Assembly: GCF_003025615.1 (NCBI RefSeq)
Contig: NZ_PYMJ01000015.1
Location: 1 to 64,000, forward strand
Length of the DNA stretch: 64,000 bases
DNA from: Photobacterium frigidiphilum
Lineage (GTDB): Bacteria; Pseudomonadota; Gammaproteobacteria; Enterobacterales; Vibrionaceae
Direction of reading: 5' to 3'
In this document: piece by piece, positions 43,158 to 52,079 of the stretch
Layout: the number at the start of each line of letters is the position of its first letter
Numbering within the stretch: the first letter of the stretch is position 1
Position numbers and translations under genes: made by a program
Notes under the pieces: model-generated
Told to the model about the DNA's origin: nothing
Databases searched by the model: none
What the model saw: the letters and a program-made list of their open reading frames with translations, nothing else

Positions 43158-43736
43158 ATGAAACTCTCCATACTTGAACAACCACTTTATGACCACCTTT
43201 ACCGTGACATTCATGAGTTTCGCAGTACTTTCGATTTAGATATTGAATCGCCAGAAACAATGAGCGACAAAAGCGATACCTTGCACACATCATTAGCCGT
43301 TGAAGAGCTAACTGAATTAGCAGAAGCTGATTCATTGGTTGAGCAAGCTGATGCGATTGTTGATTCAATTTATGTATTAATGGGACGCTTAGTTCATCTT
43401 GGCGAAAAGAAAGTAGAAGACAATATTGGTATTAGCTACCTTATTGATTTACTTCTTCAAGTCGCAGAACGTTTAGAGATCGATTTTGTAGCATGTTGGG
43501 ATGAAGTGCATTCAAGCAACATGAGCAAAGTGTGCCGGAATGAATCTGAATTTACAGATACCCAAAAACATTATGCGACGCAAGGTGTAGAGCTTACGGG
43601 CAGCCAGAAAGGCGCTTACATCATTGCTAAATGTGCAAAAGATATTGATTTAAATGGTAAAATAATTCGTCAGGGTAAAGTGTTAAAATCTGTTTACTAT
43701 CGTCCAGCGGATCTCGTTAAGTTAGTTGTTCGTTAA
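43158..43736 (+). CDS. MazG/PRA-PH-like nucleotide pyrophosphohydrolase
   Basis: 192 residues with an all-alpha NTP-PPase core. The metal-binding motif is AVEELTELAEADSLVEQADA then IVDSIYVLMG (~48-77), matching EExxE...ExxD. The C-terminal ~60 residues form a small beta domain (KVLKSVYYRPADL). Hydrolysis of a nucleoside triphosphate-type substrate is expected; the substrate is unknown. A strong terminator follows at 43764. Confidence 0.8.
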   Translation: MKLSILEQPLYDHLYRDIHEFRSTFDLDIESPETMSDKSDTLHTSLAVEELTELAEADSLVEQADAIVDSIYVLMGRLVHLGEKKVEDNIGISYLIDLLLQVAERLEIDFVACWDEVHSSNMSKVCRNESEFTDTQKHYATQGVELTGSQKGAYIIAKCAKDIDLNGKIIRQGKVLKSVYYRPADLVKLVVR

Positions 43737-43763
43737 TTCAACTATTAAATAACGCTGCTATTT

Positions 43764-43808
43764 CCTTCTACTTACTCATTTTGATGATAAGTAGAAGGCG
43801 TTTCTCTT
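43764..43808 (+). terminator. Terminator after the MazG-like gene
   Basis: 11-bp perfect stem CCTTCTACTTA / TAAGTAGAAGG followed by CGTTTCTCTTTT. Confidence 0.75.
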
Positions 43809-43878
43809 TTATTTCTTCTTTAGGTATCTCTTCAAACCCCGTAAACTATCCAGCTAATTCTTCCCCAGTAATAAAACC

Positions 43879-45228
43879 ATGTATTCACAAACGGTATCAT
43901 CAGCGCCAATCTCTCAGTCTGAACTTGCTCGTCAGCTATTTAAAATGACATGGCCAATGCTATTTGGCGTACTCTCGTTGTTGAGTTTTCAGCTTGTTGA
44001 TAGTGCGTTTATAGGTCAGCTCGGTGTACTACCTCTTGCTGCTCAAGGTTTTACCTTACCGATGCAAATGGTGATTATTGGTCTTCAAGTCGGTTTAGGT
44101 ATTGCAACAACATCACTGATTTCTCGGGTGTTAGGGGCTAATGAACCAGAACGAGCCAAACAACTTGGTGGGTTAGTTGTGATAACGGGCGGCATTGGTG
44201 TATTTGCCATCTGCTGGCTTATTTGGTTACTTCGTGGCCCAGTATTAAACCTGCTTGATGCTCCTTTGAATGTTTACCCTGTTATTGATGCTTATTGGCC
44301 GGTATGGCTAGGCAGTTCTTGGACTGGGGCGATGCTTTATTTTGCTTACAGCCTGTGCCGTGCTAATGGCAATACGATGCTACCCGGCATCATGATGGTG
44401 GTAACCAGCATTTTGAATATGCTGCTGGATCCATTGTTTATTTTTACCTTTGATATGGGTTTAGTCGGGGCTGCATGGGCTACGATTGTCGCATTTGGTA
44501 TCGGAATGCTGGCCGTTTTTCCCTTAGTCATTAAACGCCATTGGATGAGTTTTCAATTTGAAGGGCTCGATATTCCCGCATCAATAAAAGAGCTGGGTAA
44601 TATAATGGCACCTGCAATGTTAAGTCAGTTATTACCACCTCTGTCTTCGATGTTTGCGACAAAATTAGTCGCCAGTTTTGGTGCGGCAACGGTTGCCGCA
44701 TGGGCACTAGGCTCGCGGTTAGAATTTTTTTCTATTGTTGTGGTGTTAGCTCTCACTATGTCGATGCCCCCGATGGTCGGTCGAATGCTCGGCGAAAAAG
44801 ACATTCATCGAATTAAAGCGTTGGTTAACATTAGTATTAAGTTTCTATTGGGCTGGCAGTTGGCCGTTGCAGCGGTATTGTTTATTGCTTCACCTTATTT
44901 AGCTGAACTGCTTACAAGTGAGGAATCAGTGAGAAGTGTGTTGCTCATACATCTGACTTGGGTGCCTATCAGTTTAGGCTCATTGGGTATTTGTATGTTG
45001 ATGGTATCGATTTGTAATGCACTTGCATTGCCAATGCGTGCTTTATTGATTTCTGGTTTACGTCTATTTATCTGCTTCTTACCGATGCTATGGATTGGAA
45101 TACAACTGTTGGGGTTAAATGGCTTATTCATCGGTGCGATGGTGGGCAACTTTGCTGCTGGCATTATGGCGTGGGTGCTTTACCAACAAGGTATTAACGT
45201 TGCTATTCGTAAGTACTGTACAGAATAA
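43879..45228 (+). CDS. MATE-family multidrug efflux transporter (DinF-like)
   Basis: 449 residues, 12 membrane helices in two six-helix halves: the first starts TWPMLFGVLSLLSFQLVDSA, the second NIMAPAMLSQLLPPLSSMFA. The VDSAFIGQLG and GLQVGLGIATTSLISRVLGA segments are typical of the DinF branch. It is a proton- or sodium-driven drug or toxin exporter in the inner membrane. Monocistronic. Confidence 0.9.
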   Translation: MYSQTVSSAPISQSELARQLFKMTWPMLFGVLSLLSFQLVDSAFIGQLGVLPLAAQGFTLPMQMVIIGLQVGLGIATTSLISRVLGANEPERAKQLGGLVVITGGIGVFAICWLIWLLRGPVLNLLDAPLNVYPVIDAYWPVWLGSSWTGAMLYFAYSLCRANGNTMLPGIMMVVTSILNMLLDPLFIFTFDMGLVGAAWATIVAFGIGMLAVFPLVIKRHWMSFQFEGLDIPASIKELGNIMAPAMLSQLLPPLSSMFATKLVASFGAATVAAWALGSRLEFFSIVVVLALTMSMPPMVGRMLGEKDIHRIKALVNISIKFLLGWQLAVAAVLFIASPYLAELLTSEESVRSVLLIHLTWVPISLGSLGICMLMVSICNALALPMRALLISGLRLFICFLPMLWIGIQLLGLNGLFIGAMVGNFAAGIMAWVLYQQGINVAIRKYCTE

Positions 45229-45338
45229 TGTTTGAAGATTAGGTTTTTATTTATTAGAGAGCCGATGAGTTTTTTACTGTTGAGCTGCTAGTATGTGCTT
45301 AAAATAAATAACAAAATGACAAGAAAAAGGATTAGCCA

Positions 45339-46154
45339 ATGAATACGTTCACTATTGACACCCAAACCATGCATTATGTGGATATAGGTGAAGGTCCTGT
45401 TCTCGTTTTAGGTCATAGCTATTTATGGGATAACAAAATGTGGGCACCTCAGTTAGAGGTATTAAGCCAGCATTATCGTTGTATTGTTCCAGATCTATGG
45501 AGCCATGGTCGCTCAGATGCAGCACCACAAAAAACGCAAAACTTACAAGATTATGCCCGCGATGTATTATGTTTGCTTGATCACCTTCAGATTGATTCAT
45601 TCTCAATTATAGGTTTGTCTGTTGGTGGTATGTGGGGGGCAGAATTAGCGCTTATTGCACCAGAACGTACCAAGTCATTAGTATTAATGGATACCTTTAT
45701 TGGTTTTGAGCCAGAAGTGATGCACGCGAAATATTTCGCAATGTTAGATGCTATTGCTCAGGTTCAACATGTTCCAGAACCAATGATAGATGTAATTACG
45801 CCAATGTTTTTTGCGCGTAATGCTGAACAAGCAAACCCAGCGCTTGTGGCAAAATTCCGAGAGCACTTATCATCAATCAAAGGTCAACAGGCTGTTGATG
45901 TAACCAATATTGGTCGTATGGTGTTTGGTCGTCGTGATACGTTTGATGATGTTGAACAATTAACCTTACCAACGCTAGTTGTTGTTGGTGTACAAGATAT
46001 GCCACGTCCTCCGCTAGAATCTCAGCTTATGCATGATGCGATTGATGGCAGCCAGTTCTTTATTGTGCAAGATGCTGGTCATATTTGTAACTTAGAACAG
46101 CCAGCGGTTGTTACTGAGAAGCTATTAAGCTTTATGAATGATGTGCACGCCTAG
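45339..46154 (+). CDS. Alpha/beta hydrolase
   Basis: 271 residues. HSYLWDNKMWAPQ gives the oxyanion-hole region, and GLSVGGMWGAELAL carries the nucleophile Ser (~90). VVGVQDMPRPP and DAGHICNLEQP hold the expected Asp and His. Related to non-haem haloperoxidase/esterase-type enzymes. The substrate is unknown. Ribosome site GAAAAAGGA. A terminator follows at 46196. Confidence 0.9.
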   Translation: MNTFTIDTQTMHYVDIGEGPVLVLGHSYLWDNKMWAPQLEVLSQHYRCIVPDLWSHGRSDAAPQKTQNLQDYARDVLCLLDHLQIDSFSIIGLSVGGMWGAELALIAPERTKSLVLMDTFIGFEPEVMHAKYFAMLDAIAQVQHVPEPMIDVITPMFFARNAEQANPALVAKFREHLSSIKGQQAVDVTNIGRMVFGRRDTFDDVEQLTLPTLVVVGVQDMPRPPLESQLMHDAIDGSQFFIVQDAGHICNLEQPAVVTEKLLSFMNDVHA

Positions 46155-46195
46155 TTTTCTATAAACGTCTAAAGTACATATAAGAGATAAGCAAG

Positions 46196-46223
46196 CGCAG
46201 CGACTAGTTATCGCTGCGTTTTT
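46196..46223 (+). terminator. Terminator after the alpha/beta hydrolase gene
   Basis: 8-bp stem CGCAGCGA / TCGCTGCG followed by T5. Confidence 0.85.
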
Positions 46224-46256
46224 CATTCTGGTTATGCTGATTGGGTGTAATTAGGC

Positions 46257-46712
46257 TTATTTCGAATCAGAAAGCGGGATAAAGAAGGCAAAGACCCACG
46301 CTGGACCAATTAATAAAAATTGTAAATCTTCGAAAAACGACGGCTTTTTCCCTTCAATTTTGTGCCCAATAAACTGTAAAATCCACAAAGCAATAAATAG
46401 GCCTAAGCTAAGGCTTAATATATTGATGTTCAGCTGGAAAAGTATCTCTATACCGATCACACAAGCAAGAGTAAACAAAGACATGATGGTAAATACTTTC
46501 CGTGATAATCCGTAGTAGAAGAAAAGAACAGGCATCAGTATTAACCATAGCCACTCAATGTCTACGCCAGAAAACCGGAATGACGGTAAGCACCAGATTA
46601 GCCCTACAATTGAAAAATAAATGCCCGGTACCGCAACTTTGTGAATGCGTTGGTTCGTTTTGTTCTGGTGACTTGCGCCATATTCAGTGAACCATTGTTC
46701 AAGTGTTTTCAT
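46257..46712 (-). CDS. Mpo1/DUF962-family membrane protein
   Basis: 151 residues with four membrane helices. The family motif EYGASHQNKTNQRIHKVAVP (~10-29) supplies conserved His. IGHKIEGKKPSFFEDLQFLL (~115-134), with the second His pair, follows, then WVFAFF. Yeast Mpo1 is an iron-dependent dioxygenase in 2-hydroxy fatty acid alpha-oxidation; the bacterial role is not established. Monocistronic, convergent with the hydrolase gene. Confidence 0.85.
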   Translation of the reverse strand: MKTLEQWFTEYGASHQNKTNQRIHKVAVPGIYFSIVGLIWCLPSFRFSGVDIEWLWLILMPVLFFYYGLSRKVFTIMSLFTLACVIGIEILFQLNINILSLSLGLFIALWILQFIGHKIEGKKPSFFEDLQFLLIGPAWVFAFFIPLSDSK

Positions 46713-46832
46713 TCATTCCCTATTTAGCAAGCTATTCGCATATAACGAGATTATATACCCAAGTTATCGAAAGGTGGACGTTTCTGGTTAGTGGTCTTTA
46801 ATTAGAGGAAGGCTTTTTCTGGGAGAGCAACA

Positions 46833-47207
46833 ATGATACGGGCATTATTTATCACCTTACTGTTTTTACTACCTTTTACCACGCAAGCGACAACGAGCAG
46901 TGCTCAGGCTAATAATGATTCAAGGCAAAACACCAGTACCAAGATGCACGGCAATACTGAAAGTCGTCAATTAGAAGATGCACAGAAAAAAAGTGCAGTA
47001 ACTAAAAACTTAAAAGCAGTTAATGTGAATTCGGCATCTGCGAAAGATCTGGCGGCTTCACTACCTGGCATTGGAGATGCGAAAGCGAAAGCAATTGTTG
47101 ATTACCGTAAAAAGAATGGGAAGTTTAAATCAGCAAGTGATTTAGCTAAAGTACCGGGGTTAGGTGATAAAAGTGTGGGAAATATGAAGAAATACCTGAA
47201 GTATTAA
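46833..47207 (+). CDS. ComEA-like helix-hairpin-helix DNA-binding protein
   Basis: 124 residues: signal peptide (~1-20, LFITLLFLLPFTTQA), a polar linker (~25-65), then a tandem HhH ComEA domain (NVNSASAKDLAASLPGIGDA ... KAKAIVDYRKKNGKFKSASD ... LAKVPGLGDKSV). It binds incoming DNA in the periplasm during natural transformation in vibrios. A terminator follows at 47233. Confidence 0.9.
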   Translation: MIRALFITLLFLLPFTTQATTSSAQANNDSRQNTSTKMHGNTESRQLEDAQKKSAVTKNLKAVNVNSASAKDLAASLPGIGDAKAKAIVDYRKKNGKFKSASDLAKVPGLGDKSVGNMKKYLKY

Positions 47208-47232
47208 TGTTTAGTTATCTGTTTAGAATGAA

Positions 47233-47266
47233 AAACGCATCAGATTATAAGTAACCTGATGCGTTT
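47233..47266 (+). terminator. Terminator after the comEA-like gene
   Basis: 11-bp stem AAACGCATCAG / CTGATGCGTTT. Confidence 0.8.
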
Positions 47267-47344
47267 CATTCAATTAGCTAAGCGGAGCCGTGTTGGGTGC
47301 ATGCGATATTACACGGCTACTTTTAATTTGCTTGTATACGTTCG

Positions 47345-47737
47345 TTATAATACTTGTACACGGTCTACTTCGATTTCAGGGGTATTTCCACCTTCGTATT
47401 CACCAAACAAGCGTACTCTTGTTGTTGCATCAATTGCTTGTGGTAAATGAATATCATCATCTAGTTCAACTTGAATTTCTTTCGTACCATCACTAAAAAT
47501 AAATGTATCTGCATTAATTTGTTTAATCAACTTACCTTCAACAACTGCATTTCGTTCTGTAAACATGCTTGTGCTGTCGAGTAGTTCGGCAACGGTTACC
47601 GTATCAATCGGGCCTGAGTAAGAAATAACAGCGCCTTTCTGTTCATTATGATCGCCTGCAAAAGCGAGTGTTGGAACTAAGATCATTGCAGATGCGATTG
47701 CGATAACAGTATTTTTTACAGAAATTAATTTAGTCAT
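47345..47737 (-). CDS. YgiW/YdeI-family periplasmic OB-fold stress protein
   Basis: About 130 residues: signal peptide (~1-27, ending LAFAG) and a bacterial OB-fold (BOF) domain with VTVAELLDSTSMFTERNAVV, ADTFIFSDGTKEIQVELDDD and TRVRLFGEYEGGNTPEIEVD. ATG 47737 is chosen because AAGGAGA precedes it. The family binds small ligands in the periplasm and supports stress resistance. No two-component genes adjoin, unlike E. coli ygiW-qseBC. Confidence 0.9.
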   Translation of the reverse strand: MTKLISVKNTVIAIASAMILVPTLAFAGDHNEQKGAVISYSGPIDTVTVAELLDSTSMFTERNAVVEGKLIKQINADTFIFSDGTKEIQVELDDDIHLPQAIDATTRVRLFGEYEGGNTPEIEVDRVQVL

Positions 47738-47832
47738 GAGTTCGTCTCCTTGTTTTGATGTTGCTATTAAACAACACTTCAACTGAACCATTCGTGAGGC
47801 TGCTATTCAGATTTCGTTCATAAAGCATTTAT

Positions 47833-48675
47833 TTAGATATTATTTGCTAATGGGTAGGTGAAAAATAATAAATGCACCATGTTAAAACCAAAGTGAATAG
47901 CAATCGCGTAACTTAACTTTCCTGACCAGTAATAGGTCAAACCATAAAGAAGACCTGCCAAACTTGCGACAACAATGAATAATGGGCCGCCCGAAAAATG
48001 TGCAGCACCAAATAAAAGGCTTGCTATCCCAATACCAATAATGGGGTTAAAACGTTGAGTCAGTAATCGCTGAATGTAGCCACGAAAGAGTGCTTCTTCT
48101 GCAACACAGGTGAATAGCAGGTTGTTTAATGCAAATACCCACCACCAACTAGGCACTGATAATTCAGGTTTTACCAGATTTAACACGAGTGGAACCACTG
48201 GCAATAAAATGAAGCTAATGGCTAATATTGATATGTGTTTTGAAGAAAGTATGTTCCGTTTTCCCAACATAGTTGGTACTAACAGTAATAAACCAAAGAA
48301 GATCATCGGATTATCTAAGTTCAAATAAAGCGTAAAGGGAATACTTTCGGGGCCTGTAATAACCTTATCAAGTACTAATAGGTTATTGAACCCAGGTATA
48401 AGATGTAATACCAAGGCTAGACACCACATAACAACCAAGCAGTGGCATGCTACTTTCCATTTGCCCTTAGCTTCTTTTGCTAGTGCCGAAACTATTAACC
48501 CAGCGGTAATGGCTAATACACCCACGAAATTTACGTTGGCGAAATATAAAGCACTGGCAAAAGTGATAACAAGAAGATGTAGCCAGTATCGAGGCTGAAT
48601 AAATGCGGTAATAACGGTAGCACCAAGCAGTAACCAAGTTATTGCTTCAGGTAATAATTCGTTGGGAAAAAACAT
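47833..48675 (-). CDS. CPBP-family intramembrane metalloprotease
   Basis: 280 residues with about eight membrane helices. The Abi/CaaX motif 1 EEALFRGYIQRLL (~195, EExxxR) and motif 2 FGAAHFSGG (His) are present, and a third His motif lies in IAIHFGFNMVHL. Members cleave within membranes, and some act in bacteriocin immunity or prenyl-protein processing. The substrate here is unknown. Monocistronic. Confidence 0.87.
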   Translation of the reverse strand: MFFPNELLPEAITWLLLGATVITAFIQPRYWLHLLVITFASALYFANVNFVGVLAITAGLIVSALAKEAKGKWKVACHCLVVMWCLALVLHLIPGFNNLLVLDKVITGPESIPFTLYLNLDNPMIFFGLLLLVPTMLGKRNILSSKHISILAISFILLPVVPLVLNLVKPELSVPSWWWVFALNNLLFTCVAEEALFRGYIQRLLTQRFNPIIGIGIASLLFGAAHFSGGPLFIVVASLAGLLYGLTYYWSGKLSYAIAIHFGFNMVHLLFFTYPLANNI

Positions 48676-48775
48676 AAGTAATCAATGTGTTAGTGTAAGG
48701 ATGTAAATGATAACAATTTTCTTTCTAATGTGAAGCATTTAGATTATATAAATCATTTAACTGTCAGACTTTTTG

Positions 48776-48800
48776 TATCTTAGGTAGCTTGGGTATAAGT
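48776..48800. repeat. Dispersed repeat, copy 2
   Basis: TATCTTAGGTAGCTTGGGTA continuing TAAGT, same family as 30121-30147. It lies upstream of cobU. Confidence 0.65.
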
Positions 48801-48905
48801 AAAAAGTAGGGGCATTTATTAACGGTATTCTCTGATAACAAAGCATACATTCTTGAGCTAAACAGATAACATATTGATGTGATTAAGCGATGAGAAAATA
48901 AATCC

Positions 48906-49484
48906 GTGAGCATTCAAGATGATTTTCAAGGAATAGAACTTATATTAGGTGGTGCTAGGTCGGGTAAAAGTAGCCTTGCTGAGGCGCTTGCAAAATCATC
49001 AGGCCTTACTGTTACCTATGTTGCAACAGCAACTGCGGGTGATGATGAAATGACGGCTCGAATTCAACAGCATAAAGAGCAGCGCCCCCATCAATGGCCA
49101 GTAATAGAAGAGCCATTATGTTTAGCTGAGGTTATTCGTACCCACAGTAAAAAGGGCACATGTTTATTAATCGATTGTTTAACACTCTGGCTAACGAATT
49201 GCCTATTTGGCACAGTTGAACAACCTGAGTATAACGATCATCATAAGACCGTCGGCTGGTCTGATCGAAAGGCAGATTTTTTAAAGGCACTGGTTGAAGC
49301 CGAAGGGCGTGTTATTCTGGTCAGTAATGAAGTAGGACAAGGCATTGTACCTCTTGGTGAAGTATCAAGGCGCTTTGTTGACGAGAGTGGCTGGTTGCAT
49401 CAAGCCATCGCAAAACAAGCTGATCGCGTTGTATTTGTAACTGCAGGCTTACCTCAAGTGTTGAAAGGACCTGCGTTAAATTAG
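48906..49484 (+). CDS. cobU: Adenosylcobinamide kinase / GTP:cobinamide-phosphate guanylyltransferase
   Basis: 192 residues, GTG start. The P-loop LILGGARSGKSSLAE (~12-26) is followed by VTYVATATAGDDEMTARIQQ and HKEQRP with the guanylylated-His region, then LLIDCLTLWLTNCLF and ILVSNEVGQGIVP. It activates cobinamide for lower-ligand attachment in B12 synthesis. It heads a cluster with a CobC-like phosphatase and cobQ. No cobalamin riboswitch was recognised upstream. Confidence 0.93.
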   Translation: MSIQDDFQGIELILGGARSGKSSLAEALAKSSGLTVTYVATATAGDDEMTARIQQHKEQRPHQWPVIEEPLCLAEVIRTHSKKGTCLLIDCLTLWLTNCLFGTVEQPEYNDHHKTVGWSDRKADFLKALVEAEGRVILVSNEVGQGIVPLGEVSRRFVDESGWLHQAIAKQADRVVFVTAGLPQVLKGPALN

Positions 49485-49530
49485 CTTTCTAGTATCAACA
49501 GAGTTTGTGTCAGTAATGAGTGCAATGTAG

Positions 49531-49557
49531 TTATACCCAAGTCACCTCAAGGAGATG
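49531..49557. repeat. Dispersed repeat, copy 3 (inverted)
   Basis: TTATACCCAAGTCACCTCAA then GGAGATG, the complement of the 30121 unit with changes. It lies between cobU and the CobC-like gene, and its GGAG also serves as the ribosome site of that gene. Confidence 0.6.
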
Positions 49558-49563
49558 TAGAAC

Positions 49564-50184
49564 ATGACAACACAACAGACACGAATTGATATATTACGTC
49601 ATGGGTTACCTGAAGGAGATGGTTGTTTAAGAGGGCATACTGATTTTCCAATTACCTCGACAGGTTTAATTCAAATGGCAACGGCAATTGCTGATCTTGA
49701 TAGTGTTGATGTGGTCGTTACTTCTTCGTTGCAGCGATGCAGTGATTTTGCCCAACAAACTGCCAATCAGCACTCTGTTCCTCTTCATCAGCTCGATTGC
49801 TGGAAAGAAATGGATTTTGGCAACTGGGACGGGCAATTACAGAAAACGTTATGGCAAGATCATCATGAAGCCTTAACTCGCTATTGGCAAAACCCTTGGT
49901 TAGAAACTCCACACGGTGGCGAAGCATTAGTGGATTTCGACAAACGGATTCATCAAGCTTGGTTAGATTTAGTTGAACAGCACAAAGGTAAAAAAATACT
50001 TCTGGTATCGCATTCAGGTGTAATGCGACAGCTGATGCGTATTTTATTAGAAATGCCAGAAAATGCGAGTTATCTACACCGCATTCAGCTGCCTTATGCT
50101 GCACGTTACCGTGTCACTATTTTTCACGATAAACAAGGAAAAGATTGGCCTCAGATCCAATGGCCAACACAGCAACAATTTTAG
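49564..50184 (+). CDS. cobC: CobC-like histidine phosphatase (alpha-ribazole phosphatase)
   Basis: 206 residues of the phosphoglycerate-mutase-like histidine phosphatase family: phospho-acceptor His in DILRHGLPEGDG (~8-19), Arg in LRGHTDFPIT, the ERK-like MDFGNWDGQ, and the second His in LLVSHSGVMRQL. Beside cobU and cobQ its job is probably dephosphorylation of alpha-ribazole-phosphate or adenosylcobalamin-phosphate. Ribosome site AAGGAGATG lies inside a dispersed repeat. Confidence 0.88.
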   Translation: MTTQQTRIDILRHGLPEGDGCLRGHTDFPITSTGLIQMATAIADLDSVDVVVTSSLQRCSDFAQQTANQHSVPLHQLDCWKEMDFGNWDGQLQKTLWQDHHEALTRYWQNPWLETPHGGEALVDFDKRIHQAWLDLVEQHKGKKILLVSHSGVMRQLMRILLEMPENASYLHRIQLPYAARYRVTIFHDKQGKDWPQIQWPTQQQF

Positions 50185-50289
50185 ATTTTTAGTATTATGT
50201 ACCAATTTACTACTCGTATTAACGAGCGCTTTCATTATATATGCTGAAAATAAAACCCAAATATTAAACGAATACATAATGAGAAACAG

Positions 50290-50481
50290 ATGCAACTAAC
50301 CACACAAGCATTAATGGTTCAGGGAACAACATCAGACGCAGGTAAAAGCGTACTTACAGCGGGTTTATGCCGTGTACTTGCGTGTCAATGGTCACTAATG
50401 CTCCCTTATGCCGAGCATCTTGAAATGTTCACAATCTCACCCTGGGAAATTAAATTGTATCAATTATTTAATGATCAATAA
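50290..50481 (+). pseudogene. cobQ: Native 5' end of cobQ, cut off by an island
   Basis: The first 31 codons encode the CobQ N-terminus ([20 protein letters not shown] then [11 protein letters not shown]). At 50383 the frame runs into unrelated sequence and stops at 50481, giving a 63-codon hybrid. Codons from 50311 to 50382 are repeated at 59121-59192, where the full gene continues. This stub keeps the native promoter side of the cob operon, so the complete cobQ at 59106 is separated from it by 8.8 kb. Confidence 0.9.
50311..50382 (+). repeat. 72-bp direct repeat, left junction of the cobQ island
   Basis: From TTAATGGTTCAGGG to CTTGCG. It matches 59121-59192 at 70 of 72 positions, and both differences are synonymous in cobQ. 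The DNA between starts (50383-59192, or the equivalent 50311-59120) is about 8.8 kb. It is a candidate attL. Confidence 0.9.
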
Positions 50482-51511
50482 TTTTAGTAACCTATGCATT
50501 ATTTGTTGAGGTTGGTCTATAAAATAGTGGGCAGTCATAGTTATATCAATTACATTAATTAACTTTACCAATTCTATCCATGCACTGGAGCATAAGTTTT
50601 TCACTAAATCGACTTGTGCTATAAAATCACACCAAGCACGACTGCATTTATCTACAATATCGTCATAACCAGTGAAAGCTTGATTGGCCAATTTATGCTG
50701 CCTCAGCCAGCTCCATACTTGCTCTATAGGGTTTAACTCTGGCGAGTATGGTGGAAGTTTTATTATTGTAAGATTGGAAGATTCAGCCGATGTGTCTGTC
50801 GTATGCCAACCTGCACCATCCATAATTATGACAGCGTGTCTTCCTAATGGTGTCGCTTTTGATATGAGAGCTAGATGCTCGATGATCACTTCTTTATTCG
50901 TCCATGGGGCATTGATAGCCTCTGTTTGTCCTGTTGAGGGGCAGACTGCACCAAATAGATAAGTGTATTCAAATTGTTGCTGCTTAATGGTTCGCGGGAG
51001 AGAGCCTTTTTCCGCCCCTACTCGTGTTGTCGTATTTTGTTGGCCAAATCGAGCTTCATCCTGAAGCCAAGCATCGACTTGCTCAAGTGAGATATGGCCT
51101 TGGATGTTACGGATTGTTTCCAGCTGGAAGTTTTTTAAAAGCGTCTTGATGCTCTTCAGGTTGTTTTGCGTGCTTTGACCGGCTAGTTATCCAGAAAAAG
51201 TTTAATTGATGCAAGAGTCGATATACATTACTAATCTTAAAATGGACATCAAAATGATTGGTGATATATCGCTGTATATCAATAGTATGTAATCGGCCAC
51301 CATCAGGGTACTTTTCCGCCTGGCTAATATGACTTTTTAGTTGTTTGAGTTGAGCATCGGTTAATGCTATTGGTCTTCCAGAGCGGCGTTTCTCCACTAA
51401 GCTACCAAGCTCAGCATTAAGATACTTACTCACCCAAATATTGACACTACGACTACGGACTTTTAGATATTGTGCTATCTCAGTGCGAGATTTCCTTTTG
51501 AGGAAATGCAT
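50464..51511 (-). pseudogene. IS630-family transposase, frameshifted
   Basis: The 5' part (51107-51511) has an HTH (KSRTEIAQYLKVRSRSVNIW) and RSGRPIALT. The 3' part (50464 to ~51120) has the DDE core with IIMDGAGWHTT and LPPYSPELNPIEQVWSWLR, typical of IS630. The two frames are joined at a run of six A (in GCTTTTAAAAAACTTCC, near 51131-51137). Five A would restore one frame, so a +1 shift or one-base insertion separates them. It could be a programmed frameshift, but a decayed gene is more likely. Terminal repeats were not located. Confidence 0.8.
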
Positions 51512-51656
51512 AATGGCAAGATAGCGAATACGAAGTCGCTCATTTGTAGTTTTGTGAGCAAGCTATCTAATGAAAGATATGTCGACCATAGCTGTAGTGT
51601 CGTTGATGAACAGTACAATAATTAGATCATATAATTAATGTAATAGGTATTACTCT

Positions 51657-51788
51657 TCACTCGAGACTACAACAGAGGCTGTTTTTTATTAACTGAATCA
51701 ATTCATTAATGTCTAAATTAGAAAAACCACTAACATGTTTTTTCCACAGAGCGCCAGTACGATCTCGGATATCACTAATTCGCTCCAT
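51657..51788 (-). CDS. Possible 43-residue peptide
   Basis: The frame starts MERISDIRDRTGALWKKHVS, continues with an amphipathic helix (NLDINELIQLIKNSL) and ends CCSLE. It has no clear ribosome site. It lies between the IS630 remnant and the protease gene and is included as a low-confidence candidate. The remaining bases from 51512 to 52079 show nothing else. Confidence 0.25.
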   Translation of the reverse strand: MERISDIRDRTGALWKKHVSGFSNLDINELIQLIKNSLCCSLE

Positions 51789-52079
51789 TATATATGGAAT
51801 CAAAATTACTACAATCTACATAACTATTGACTAGATAATCATGCAATTTTGTTAGAGTAAGCTAACCTATAAAATGTCGCTTTAATATTTGATATGATTA
51901 TTTCCTTATAGTTTTAATATTAGAAAATATGAGTTGTAGTTATTATCCTGATTTTAAAGATACTTTAGTGGTAATTATGTGATGGGAGGTTACCTATGCA
52001 ACAAAATACTGCACTTAAGCGATAGTATATAAAGCAGATTTTAAATGTCGATTCTTTAGCAAGAGTTCGGGAGATAAAA

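Noticed and set aside
48676..48905. Cobalamin riboswitch upstream of cobU
   Set aside because: Looked for the conserved B12-box-like core and found none; the region holds a dispersed repeat instead.
50383..50470. Sequence TGTCAATGGTCAC at the left junction as an IS21 or IS66-type end
   Set aside because: No matching inverted end was found near the right junction, so a transposon boundary cannot be supported.
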